Below the pieces are notes generated by a model. It saw only the letters and a program-made list of their open reading frames with translations. It was not told the DNA's origin and ran no database searches. Positions 5,758 through 11,614 of a DNA stretch of 11,614 nucleotides are shown in pieces (within the stretch, counting starts at the first letter, position 1; every line of letters begins with the position of its first letter). The translations under genes and the position numbers were made by a program. This DNA comes from JAYEHC01 sp964490635 (GTDB lineage Bacteria > Patescibacteriota > Minisyncoccia > JAHIHE01 > JAGLIN01): the NCBI GenBank assembly GCA_964490635.1, contig CAZBCK010000031.1:1-11614 (forward strand), written 5' to 3'.

Positions 5758-6981
5758 TCAAAATAAATTCCTAATTTTTCTAAAAACTTTATACGCATAA
5801 TATTTTTTCCAATTAAAGATCAAATCATAAGCCCCAATATAATTTTTCTCTTCTCTGTCAAACCCTTTTTTGAATCTCGTAATCCCGCTCCAGCTGTTTT
5901 TGACTTTATGAACTTTTGACTTTACAGATTTCTGACTTTCTTCTATTCCCCAAAAATCATAGGACTTGCATCCTGTTTTTTTTGCGTCTAAGATCTGACG
6001 CCATTGCAAAAGATACGGCGCCATTACATTTCTATGCTCGCTGGAAGAAGCGCCGTGGAGATAAACGCAAAAATCGCCAAAAGACAGAACGATATTTGCG
6101 GCAATGGTTTTATTTTTATATTCGGCAAGATATAATTTTGCCTGAAGGTAGCATAAATTATTTTTCTCTTGAAAGTTCCTCCTTTGGAAAAGGGGGTCAG
6201 GGGGATTTCCGGAAGAATGTTTTTTACTTAAACTCTCCAGCATTTTCCAATAATAATTTTTATTATGCGACGCAAATTTATCTCGTCTGGATGTTTCTTC
6301 CACTAACTTCCAAAAATTGTTAAAACATTCGGTATTCGGTATTCGGTATTCGGTATTTATAATCTTTACCCCTTTCCTTTCCGCTAGTCTAATATTGTAT
6401 CTTGTTTTCGGTTTCATTTTTTTTAACAGCTCTTCTTCGGATTTTGTTAGATCTAAAATCAAAGTATTTCTTGGCTGAATTTCATTTGATGATTTTTTGA
6501 AATTTTTTGAAATATCCCACCTGGCTTTTCCTAAAGGGGGAGGGACACCTTGTTTTTGATTCATTTCGATTGGTGGATCAATTTTCAAAAACATTGTCTT
6601 CTCTTCTCTGCCAATTTTCTTAATTTTTTCTATTAAAAAATCTACAATGTCTGATCTTTGAACTTTTGACTTTATGAACTTTTGACTTATTACCGGTCCT
6701 CTCGGACAATATAAATAACTTTGCTTAAACGGCAAGTCGTATTTTATTACTAGGGCTGCCGCCAACAAATTGTCGCTTGATACTCGATATTTAATACTAG
6801 TTGTTTCTTTATTATTTTCTCTAAAGTCATTATTAATAACACCAACTCTTAATATCTTTCTGCCAACATTTTTCTGAAACTCTCCCCATTCCCACGCTTG
6901 TAAAAAACTCCCCGAATCGTTTTCGGTTATGAATTTATTCCAGATCTCTTTTTGATTTTCTTTGAATTGAACTATCTGCAT
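5758..6981 (-). CDS. FemAB-family peptidoglycan bridge aminoacyltransferase
   Basis: This 407-residue protein of the FemA/FemB/FemX family transfers amino acids from aminoacyl-tRNA to the lipid II stem peptide in the cytoplasm. Family marks are FLQAWEWGEFQKNVGRK (26-42), the QPRNTLILDL block (169-178), KTRYNIRLAERKGV (192-205), HGASSSEHRNVMAPYLLQW (309-327), YDFWGI (341-346) and WSGITRFKKGF (364-374). It is longer than the roughly 330-360 residues usual for such proteins. The excess maps to low-complexity insertions encoded by repeats: TTSIKYRVSS (~60-69), SKVQRS (~105-110), KQGVPPPLGKARWDIS (~143-158), NTEYRIPNTE (209-218), SGNPPDPLFQRRNF (~257-270) and KSVKSKVHKVK (351-361). It lies 36 nt downstream of tsaD, probably in one transcript. 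The amino acid transferred cannot be read from sequence. Confidence 0.88.
   Translation of the reverse strand: MQIVQFKENQKEIWNKFITENDSGSFLQAWEWGEFQKNVGRKILRVGVINNDFRENNKETTSIKYRVSSDNLLAAALVIKYDLPFKQSYLYCPRGPVISQKFIKSKVQRSDIVDFLIEKIKKIGREEKTMFLKIDPPIEMNQKQGVPPPLGKARWDISKNFKKSSNEIQPRNTLILDLTKSEEELLKKMKPKTRYNIRLAERKGVKIINTEYRIPNTECFNNFWKLVEETSRRDKFASHNKNYYWKMLESLSKKHSSGNPPDPLFQRRNFQEKNNLCYLQAKLYLAEYKNKTIAANIVLSFGDFCVYLHGASSSEHRNVMAPYLLQWRQILDAKKTGCKSYDFWGIEESQKSVKSKVHKVKNSWSGITRFKKGFDREEKNYIGAYDLIFNWKKYYAYKVFRKIRNLF
5900..5939. repeat. 16-nt tandem array in femX (a)
   Basis: TTGACTTTATGAACTT, TTGACTTTACAGATTT and CTGACTTT follow each other with a 16-nt period. It encodes KSVKSKVHKVK on the minus strand, between the YDFWGI and WSGITRF blocks of the protein. 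Confidence 0.65.
6171..6210. repeat. G/C-run palindromic element inside femX
   Basis: A C-rich arm (CCTCCTTT), a GGAA turn and G-runs (AAGGGGG, AGGGGG) form a hairpin-like insert flanked by GAAAG and GATTTCC. It encodes GNPPDPLFQRRNF on the minus strand. Its composition differs sharply from the AT-rich gene around it. Confidence 0.55.
6327..6357. repeat. (ATTCGGT)4 heptamer array in femX
   Basis: Four exact ATTCGGT units plus ATT. On the coding strand the cycle reads N-T-E-Y-R-I-P, giving NTEYRIPNTE in FemX. The identical 31-nt sequence occurs in tsaD at 7138-7168. Confidence 0.9.
6511..6553. repeat. Second G/C-run element inside femX
   Basis: A segment with C-runs (ATCCCACC) and G-runs (AAAGGGGGAGGGAC) around CTTTTCCT encodes KQGVPPPLGKARWDI on the minus strand. 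It looks like a relative of the element at 6171-6210, but pairing of the arms is imperfect. Confidence 0.4.
6659..6688. repeat. 16-nt tandem array in femX (b)
   Basis: TGAACTTTTGACTT occurs twice, separated by TA (two heptamers plus two bases). It encodes the KSKVQRS region and resembles the arrays at 5900-5939 and 7704-7744. Confidence 0.65.
6774..6801. repeat. Degenerate heptamer array in femX
   Basis: CGCTTGA, TACTCGA, TATTTAA and TACTAGT parse as four related heptamers. They encode TSIKYRVSSD on the minus strand, in a variable stretch near the N-terminus. Confidence 0.4.
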
Positions 6982-7017
6982 GAGTCGTGTAATTAAAATA
7001 TACCCGCCTTAAATTAA

Positions 7018-8115
7018 CTATAATCTCAAATTCGCGTCTGCTTTTACACTTTTCCAATCTTTAATATTTTTCTTTCCAATAATATTATAATACGCCGCAA
7101 CTGCGATCATTAGCGCATTGTCAGTTGTCAGATTAATATTCGGTATTCGGTATTCGGTATTCGGTATTTTTTTATTTATGGTTTCTTCCAGTTGCTTTTG
7201 CAATTCTTTATTGGCTGATACACCGCCGCCAAGTAAAATACTTTTTACTTTATATTCTCTGGCAGCTTTAATTGTTTTAGAAATTAGAACATCTATCACC
7301 GCTTGTTGAAAAGATGCAGCTATATCGGTTTGGTATTGCTCGCTGTAGAGACGAGGCATTGCCTCGTCTCTACAATTACCGCGAACTTCGTATAACACTG
7401 CCGTTTTTAATCCTGAAAAGCTAAAATTATAGTTTTTGCTATTCATCATCGGTCTGGTAAAATTGAATTTATTTCTGTCTCCTTTCTTTGCCGCTTTTTC
7501 TATTAAAGGTCCGCCAGGGTAAGCGAACCCCAAAAGTTTTGCCACTTTATCAAACGCTTCGCCTGCTGCGTCGTCAACTGTCTCCCCGATTATTTTATAG
7601 TTCAAATCTTTTTTCATTAGTACTAGTTGCGTATGCCCGCCAGAAACTATTAAACACAAGATAGGAAGTTCTGGTTTCTGTAACTCGTAATTATTTTTAT
7701 CTTGACTTTTAACTTTACAGACTTTTAACTTTACAGACTTTTTTAGCCAGTTGGCATATATATGTCCTTCAAGATGATTAATTGCAACCAGCGGTTTATT
7801 CAAAGAATAAGATAACGCTTTTGCCGCGCCAACTCCGATCATCAAAGCGGGAATAAGTCCTGGACCTTTGGTGATAGCGATATAATCAATTTTATTTCTA
7901 TCTATTTCTGCTTTTTGAAAAGCCCTTCTCAAAACCGGCACCATATTTTTCAAGTGCATTCTTGACGCCAAAGCAGGCACAACCCCGCCGTATTTGCTGT
8001 GCGCTTTTACTTGTGACGAGATAATATCAGACAGAATCTTAACTTTGTTCTTTTTAAATTCAACTATTGCTACCGCTGTCTCATCACACGATGTTTCAAT
8101 TGCCAAAATAATCAT
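7018..8115 (-). CDS. tsaD: TsaD, tRNA t6A37 threonylcarbamoyltransferase
   Basis: This 365-residue protein is the catalytic subunit that moves the threonylcarbamoyl group onto A37 of ANN-decoding tRNAs, acting with TsaB/TsaE and using the product of TsaC. The ASKHA-fold and metal motifs are all present: ETSCDETAVAIV (7-18), HLEGH (H114, H118), VSGGHTQLVL (157-166), DDAAGEAFDKVAKLLG (181-196), FSFSGLKTAV (231-240), GGGVSAN (296-302) and DNALMIA (332-338). Three segments are repeat-derived insertions in loops: KKSVKLKVCKVKS (125-137), RGNCRDEAMPRLYSEQ (245-260) and IPNTEYRIPN (317-326). Since TsaD is usually essential, the insertions must be tolerated. It is the first gene of a likely tsaD-femX transcript. 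A TAAAAT hexamer ends 6 nt before the ATG, hinting at a leaderless start; its -35 is poor. Confidence 0.96.
   Translation of the reverse strand: MIILAIETSCDETAVAIVEFKKNKVKILSDIISSQVKAHSKYGGVVPALASRMHLKNMVPVLRRAFQKAEIDRNKIDYIAITKGPGLIPALMIGVGAAKALSYSLNKPLVAINHLEGHIYANWLKKSVKLKVCKVKSQDKNNYELQKPELPILCLIVSGGHTQLVLMKKDLNYKIIGETVDDAAGEAFDKVAKLLGFAYPGGPLIEKAAKKGDRNKFNFTRPMMNSKNYNFSFSGLKTAVLYEVRGNCRDEAMPRLYSEQYQTDIAASFQQAVIDVLISKTIKAAREYKVKSILLGGGVSANKELQKQLEETINKKIPNTEYRIPNINLTTDNALMIAVAAYYNIIGKKNIKDWKSVKADANLRL
7138..7168. repeat. (ATTCGGT)4 heptamer array in tsaD
   Basis: Four exact ATTCGGT units plus ATT, the same 31 nt as in femX at 6327-6357. It encodes IPNTEYRIPN just before the conserved TTDNALMIA motif. 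Confidence 0.9.
7344..7374. repeat. 31-bp palindrome inserted in tsaD
   Basis: TGTAGAGACGAGGC (7344-7357), an ATT centre and GCCTCGTCTCTACA (7361-7374) form a perfect 14-bp inverted repeat. It reads in frame as part of NCRDEAMPRLYSE, between the FSGLKTAV block and DIAASFQQAV, where TsaD proteins vary. The GTAGAGACG...CGTCTCTAC form is known to me as a dispersed repeat type in other bacterial genomes. Confidence 0.85.
7704..7744. repeat. 16-nt tandem array in tsaD
   Basis: GACTTTTAACTTTACA occurs twice exactly, followed by GACTTTTTT. Each unit splits into two heptamers plus CA. It encodes KKSVKLKVCKVKS. On the coding strand the repeat unit includes CTGTAA, and the array stops just before that would be read as a stop codon. 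Confidence 0.8.
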
Positions 8116-8213
8116 ATTAACATTTTATCATACTAACAATTTAACAATACAACATATTTTCTCTCTTTACAAATAAATAATATACTGCTAACATATTATA
8201 GTGAAAGTAAGCC

Positions 8214-8248
8214 GTTATTAGTTATAAGTTATCGGTCATTGGTTATTT
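8214..8248. repeat. Heptamer array upstream of tRNA-Glu
   Basis: Five related units follow each other: GTTATTA, GTTATAA, GTTATCG, GTCATTG, GTTATTT. The array ends 2 nt before the tRNA-Glu gene, so it is in its leader or promoter region. No convincing -35/-10 pair was found in 8116-8250. Confidence 0.7.
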
Positions 8249-8250
8249 CT

Positions 8251-8322
8251 GGTCCCTTCGTCTAGTGGTTAGGACGCCAGGTTTTCATCCTGGCAACAGG
8301 GGTTCGATTCCCCTAGGGACTA
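8251..8322 (+). tRNA. tRNA-Glu(TTC)
   Basis: The cloverleaf has acceptor GGTCCCT/AGGGACT (first pair G-U), D stem GTCT/GGAC, anticodon stem CCAGG/CCTGG with loop TTTTCAT (anticodon TTC), T arm AGGGG-TTCGATT-CCCCT and discriminator A8322. No CCA is encoded. Confidence 0.95.
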
Positions 8323-8327
8323 CAATC

Positions 8328-8357
8328 GGGGATTTAGCAGTTGCTAACTCCCTTTTT
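8328..8357 (+). terminator. Rho-independent terminator after tRNA-Glu
   Basis: GGGA and TTAGCA pair with TGCTAA and TCCC around a GT turn (one T/C mismatch at 8333/8348). A run of five T follows (8353-8357). It begins 6 nt after the tRNA. The remaining bases to 8566 are AT-rich with no gene that I can support. Confidence 0.7.
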
Positions 8358-8566
8358 GCGCAAAAACAAGGGAAATATTAGGGGTTTCAAATCCGGAATA
8401 ATTGTAAATCAGTTTTTCAGGAAAAATCAAACCCTGTATTTTTTATTTTATTTTTAGGAATAGTTTTCACATAATTGAGCCATTTTTTCAATAAAGTCGA
8501 AAACATAAAAGGTTCAAATTTTTGAATCCCTACTTAAAAATCTGTTTTATAGGCAGGTTTTTTTGG

Positions 8567-8595
8567 TTGATTCTATAAAGGTTTGGTGCTATTCT
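8567..8595 (+). promoter_or_regulatory. hsdM promoter
   Basis: TTGATT (8567-8572), a 17-nt spacer and TATTCT (8590-8595) with an extended TG at 8587-8588. Transcription would start near 8602, about 29 nt before the ATG at 8631. AAAGAG near 8608-8613 is too far from the start to act as a good Shine-Dalgarno. Confidence 0.5.
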
Positions 8596-8630
8596 ATATT
8601 TGTTAAGTAAAGAGTTAAATTATATAATAT

Positions 8631-10207
8631 ATGTCTGAAGAACAAAAAAGGTTACTGGAGAAACAACTATAGAGTGTAGCAAATACGCTTCGCGGAAAAA
8701 TGAATGCTGATGAGTATAAAAACTATATTCTTGGGTTTATTTTCTATAAATATCTGTCTGAAAAACTTGCACGCTATGTTGATGAAACACTTCTCGCCAG
8801 TGAAGATTTCAAATTTGCAGAGATAAAAGAAAACACCAAAAAGGGTAAAAATATTTAAAACACATAAAAGCTGGCTGTATTGGTCAGCTTGGTTTTTTCC
8901 TAAAGCCAACAGAACCTTTTTCATATTTAGTCAAGAAAGGGAAAGGCGATATTGAAAATCAAAATTCGTTTATTCTTGAAGATCTCAAAAATGTTCTTAA
9001 TACAATAGAACGGACTTCAATGGGAACTGCCAGCGAAGACGATTTCAAAGGATTGTTTGATGATGTTGATCTAACTTCCACAAAACTTGGTCCACGGGAA
9101 AATCAAAAAAATGCCGTCGTGGTCGAGGTTCTTGTATTGTTAAGCGGAATAGACTTTAAGCTTGAAGACATAAAAAGCGATCTTCTTGGTGATGCGTATG
9201 AATATCTGATTGGCGAGTTTGCCGCTGGAGCGGGAAAAAAAGGAGGCGAGTTCTATACTCCTCCTCAAGTATCACGGTTAATGGCTAAAATCGTATCACA
9301 AGATAAAAAAAGAATTCGTTCAGTTTATGATCCGACTTGCGGTTCAGGTTCGTTATTGCTTCGCATTGGCGATTTCACGGAAGTAGTAAGCTATTATGGG
9401 CAAGAGCTTAACCCGACCACTTACAACCTTGCGCGAATGAGTATGATCCTACACGGAGTTCATTTTGATCGTTTTGATATTCGTCAAGGAGATACTTTGA
9501 CGGAAGATATGCATGCAGACCTTAAAGCGGAAGCCCTTGTTGCCAATCTTCCTTTTTCGGCAGAATGGAAAGGTGATGACAGCGAGGAACTTAAACAAGA
9601 TGATCGTTTTTCTCAATATGGACGGCTTGCGCCAAAAGGAGCGGCGGATTACGCTTTCGTCACTCATATGCTTTATCACCTTGCTGACAATGGAACAATG
9701 GCGGTTGTTTTGCCTCACGGAGCGTTATTTAGGTCGGGAGCGGAAGGAAAGATAAGAAAATATATTATTGAAAAACAAAATTATCTTGATGCGGTGATTG
9801 GTTTGCCTTCAAATCTATTTTACGGAACTTCAATTCCAGCGACAGTGCTTGTCTTTAAAAAATGCCGTCGTGATGACGAGGATATTCTTTTTATTGATGC
9901 GTCAAAAGAATTTGAGAAAAGGAAAAATCAAAATTATTTAACTGATGAAAATATTGAAAAAATTTTTAATACTTACAAAAATCGCAAGGAAATAGAAAAA
10001 TATTCGCATAGAGCAAGTTTAGATGAGATTAAAGAAAATGAATTTAATCTGAATATTCCCAGATATGTTGATACATTTGAAGAGGAAGAGATTGTTGATA
10101 TTTCCGAAGTGGCAAACAAACTTAAAAAACTTTACACAGATGAAGCTGGTTTGCAAAGTAAAATCGCTGAGTTTTGCGATGAATTAAAGATTGATAAACC
10201 ATTTTAA
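8631..10207 (+). pseudogene. hsdM: Type I restriction-modification methyltransferase HsdM, broken
   Basis: The locus encodes a near-full-length type I N6-adenine methyltransferase (~525 codons) with three lesions. First, codon 14 is TAG (8670-8672) in KQL-stop-SVANTLRGKM, where the family usually has Trp (TGG). Second, one base is lost in the A-run at 8847-8851, so the frame ends at TAA 8856-8858. Adding one A restores GKKYLKHIK, which matches the family. Third, the catalytic NPPF motif reads NLPF (9545-9556). Otherwise it is well preserved: the HsdM_N helical domain, LGDAYEYLIGEFA, GEFYTPPQVSRLMA, SAM motif DPTCGSG (9329-9349) and a C-terminal coiled region. The open stretch from ATG 9020 (395 residues) lacks the N-terminal domain and probably gives no working enzyme. 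Either real decay or, for the indel, a sequence error is possible. Confidence 0.85.
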
Positions 10208-10236
10208 GCAATATAGTTAAGTTAGAATATAAAAAG

Positions 10237-10287
10237 CTATATTATAATTTAATCTTGCAATTTATAATATAGTACGCTATATTATAG
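10237..10287 (+). promoter_or_regulatory. fic promoter with three CTATATTATA operator copies
   Basis: A perfect 11-bp inverted repeat (CTATATTATAA 10237-10247, TTATAATATAG 10262-10272) brackets the -35 TTGCAA (10255-10260). After a 17-nt spacer the -10 TATATT (10278-10283) lies inside a third copy, CTATATTATAG (10277-10287). The expected +1 is 10290, the A of the fic ATG, so the mRNA would be leaderless; no Shine-Dalgarno is present. The repeats overlapping both promoter boxes look like a repressor site. Confidence 0.6.
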
Positions 10288-10289
10288 TT

Positions 10290-11432
10290 ATGAAAGAATA
10301 TAAAGCAGGAAAAAAGAATATTTTTGACAAAGACAAATCTCATCAATATGAGTATTTTTTGCCGTCTCTAATAAATAGACCTTTTGATATTGAAAATAAA
10401 AGGATTTTAACGACTTTAGAAGAAGCTGTAAGATTATTAGGTGAATTAAATGCCTATGGAAGTTTGATTCCCGATATTGATTTTTTTATACAAATGCATA
10501 TTGTTTCAGAAGCCGTTAGCTCGTCAAAGATTGAAGGCACAAAAACCGGAATGGATGAAGCCCTTTTGTCGGTGGACGAAATTGATCCGGAGAAAAGAGA
10601 CGATTGGCAAGAGGTAAACAATTACATTAGCGCGATGAATAAAGCGATTGCCAATCTGGGGCAATTACCTGTATCCGTACGACTTGTTAAAGAAACGCAC
10701 AGTATTTTACTGTCGGGAGCGCGAGGTGAACATAAAATGCCCGAGGAAATTAGGACAAGCCAAAATTGGATTGGTGGCGCTTCTATTAATACCGCTCATT
10801 TTATTCCGCCGCACGAAAAACATTTACCGGAGCTACTTTCTGATTGGGAGAAATTTTGGCATAATGAAAATATACATATTCCCGTTTTAATAAAGCTGGC
10901 AATCGGACACTATCAATTTGAAACAATCCATCCATTTTTAGACGGCAACGGCCGTATTGGTCGTTTACTTATTTCTTTGCAATTAATAGAAAGGGGATTC
11001 TTAAAATATCCTGTCTTGTATATTTCAGATTTTTTTGAGACGCACAGGCAATCTTATTATGACGCTTTAAGCAAGGTAAGAACAGATAATAATTTGGATC
11101 AATGGGTTTTATTTTTTTTGGAGGGCGTTATAGAAACAGCAAAAAAATCAAAACGGACTTTTGAGAATATTATCGTCTTAAGAGAATCTTTTGAAAATAA
11201 AATTTCCACATTAGGAAGGAAGACACAGCGCGGGCGAAAGTTACTGATGTATTTATTTTCTGATCCTGTGGTGAAGATTAAAGATGTTGAAAAATATTTG
11301 GAGGTAAATTATGCCACGGCTAACAGTCTTGTGGGAGATTTTGTAAATCTCGGAATTTTGAAGGAGAAAACAGGTTTTTCAAGAAATCGTCTTTTCGGTA
11401 TGGATGATTATATAAAATTATTTAGGAAATAA
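10290..11432 (+). CDS. fic: Fic family protein (AMPylation-type), class II
   Basis: This 380-residue Fic protein carries the complete catalytic motif HPFLDGNGRIGR (214-225, catalytic His214) and so probably transfers AMP or another nucleotide moiety onto a protein. An N-terminal Fic_N domain contains the inhibitory helix S78-S-K-I-E82-G, the (S/T)xxxE(G/N) signature of self-inhibited class II Fics, with Glu82 expected to block ATP binding. The target-positioning flap is near GASINTAHFIPP (163-174). Residues ~310-375 look like a winged helix (LLMYLFSDPVVKIKDVEKYL, then a basic tail), which could bind DNA and its own operator. It sits between hsdM and hsdS, as Fic or other accessory genes sometimes do in type I R-M operons. 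Unlike hsdM it is intact and has its own promoter. The target is unknown. Confidence 0.92.
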   Translation: MKEYKAGKKNIFDKDKSHQYEYFLPSLINRPFDIENKRILTTLEEAVRLLGELNAYGSLIPDIDFFIQMHIVSEAVSSSKIEGTKTGMDEALLSVDEIDPEKRDDWQEVNNYISAMNKAIANLGQLPVSVRLVKETHSILLSGARGEHKMPEEIRTSQNWIGGASINTAHFIPPHEKHLPELLSDWEKFWHNENIHIPVLIKLAIGHYQFETIHPFLDGNGRIGRLLISLQLIERGFLKYPVLYISDFFETHRQSYYDALSKVRTDNNLDQWVLFFLEGVIETAKKSKRTFENIIVLRESFENKISTLGRKTQRGRKLLMYLFSDPVVKIKDVEKYLEVNYATANSLVGDFVNLGILKEKTGFSRNRLFGMDDYIKLFRK

Positions 11433-11434
11433 TT

Positions 11435-11590
11435 GTGCCAATAAAGACCAAACAATTAGAAAATAAAAAAATACCGAAATTGCGTTTTTCGGGGTTTTGT
11501 GGTGAGTGGGAGGAGAAAAGGTTGGGGGAATTGGGTGAATTTTTAGGAGGAGGAACGCCTAGTAAAAAAAGAGATGGACGATTTATTTGA
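11435..11590 (+). pseudogene. hsdS: HsdS specificity subunit, 5' fragment
   Basis: A GTG start 2 nt after the fic stop, with AGGA seven bases upstream (11424-11427), opens a frame reading IPKLRFSGFCGEWEEKRLGE and then LGEFLGGGTPSKK. This is the typical start of the first target-recognition domain of type I HsdS. The frame hits TGA at 11588-11590 after only 51 codons, where ~400 residues are usual. The sequence after GGGTPSKK (RDGRFI, then past the stop MAEGKARK) does not resemble the usual continuation, so a deletion or rearrangement just after 11565 is more likely than a single point mutation. The gene cannot supply specificity in this form. hsdR is not in the window. Confidence 0.75.
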
Positions 11591-11614
11591 ATGGCTGAAG
11601 GAAAGGCAAGAAAA
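11574..11614 (+). CDS. Possible start of a new reading frame, partial
   Basis: In the frame +1 to hsdS, an ATG opens MDDLFEWLKERQE to the window end without a stop. It begins exactly where HsdS similarity fades, so it may be a different gene joined to the hsdS stub. There is no well-placed Shine-Dalgarno. I do not recognise it, and 13 codons are too few to judge. Confidence 0.25.
   Translation, partial: MDDLFEWLKERQE

Noticed and set aside
5525..5761. 78-codon minus-strand frame
   Set aside because: It consists of repeat sequence from the TGTCATT and MITE-like elements.
6327..7168. CRISPR-like array
   Set aside because: The repeats are 7 or 16 nt with no unique spacers and lie within coding sequence.
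8631..8858. Stop-codon recoding or programmed frameshift in hsdM
   Set aside because: No other gene here needs TAG read as an amino acid, and no slippery heptamer plus structure is seen at 8847-8858; a lost A explains the family alignment exactly.
8667..8924. 85-codon minus-strand frame opposite the start of hsdM
   Set aside because: It is antisense to clear HsdM_N coding sequence and has no family features.

Overview
The window looks like a small, AT-rich bacterial genome, most plausibly a Candidate Phyla Radiation (Patescibacteria, Parcubacteria-like) organism. The reasons are compact housekeeping genes, almost no Shine-Dalgarno sequences, promoters placed so close to start codons that at least two mRNAs look leaderless, and a very high load of short palindromic and tandem repeats, several of them inside conserved genes. 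This assignment is inference. The standard stop codons are used (femX ends in TGA), so UGA recoding as in Gracilibacteria/Absconditabacteria is not indicated.

Layout. 1-447: no gene; two palindromic repeats and a short perfect palindrome. 448-1971 (-): YifB/ComM AAA ATPase. 1972-2364: a nested pair of mobile-looking palindromic repeats. 2365-2898 (-): small membrane-anchored protein with a PsbP-like domain. 2899-3235: divergent promoter region. 3236-4714 (+): CCA-adding enzyme, followed at once by tRNA-Arg(CCT) and tRNA-Ala(GGC) with a perfect heptamer-built hairpin between them. 4980-5414 (+): divergent PAP2 membrane protein. 5415-5757: further copies of the palindromic repeats. 5758-6981 (-) and 7018-8115 (-): FemAB-type peptidoglycan bridge enzyme and TsaD, probably co-transcribed from tsaD, both full of small in-frame repeat insertions. 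8251-8322 (+): tRNA-Glu(TTC) with a terminator. 8567 to the end (+): a decaying type I restriction-modification locus: hsdM with a nonsense codon, a one-base deletion and an altered catalytic motif; an intact Fic protein with its own promoter and repeat operator; and an hsdS start cut off after 51 codons.

How it works together. cca, the tRNAs and tsaD form a tRNA maturation and modification theme (3' CCA addition; t6A37). FemX and the PAP2 protein belong to the cell envelope. YifB/ComM processes DNA taken up by natural transformation. The R-M/fic module beyond tRNA-Glu is accessory and looks horizontally acquired.

The most unusual signal is a family of heptanucleotide-based arrays (at least six loci), plus 16-nt arrays built as 7+7+2. 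They lie both in intergenic DNA and inside cca, femX and tsaD. One of them, (ATTCGGT)4, is identical in femX and tsaD. It has no stop in any of the six frames, so it can sit in a gene in any phase and always encodes the same heptapeptide cycle. This resembles the protein-coding palindromic elements of Rickettsia (RPEs) in outcome but uses tandem heptamers.
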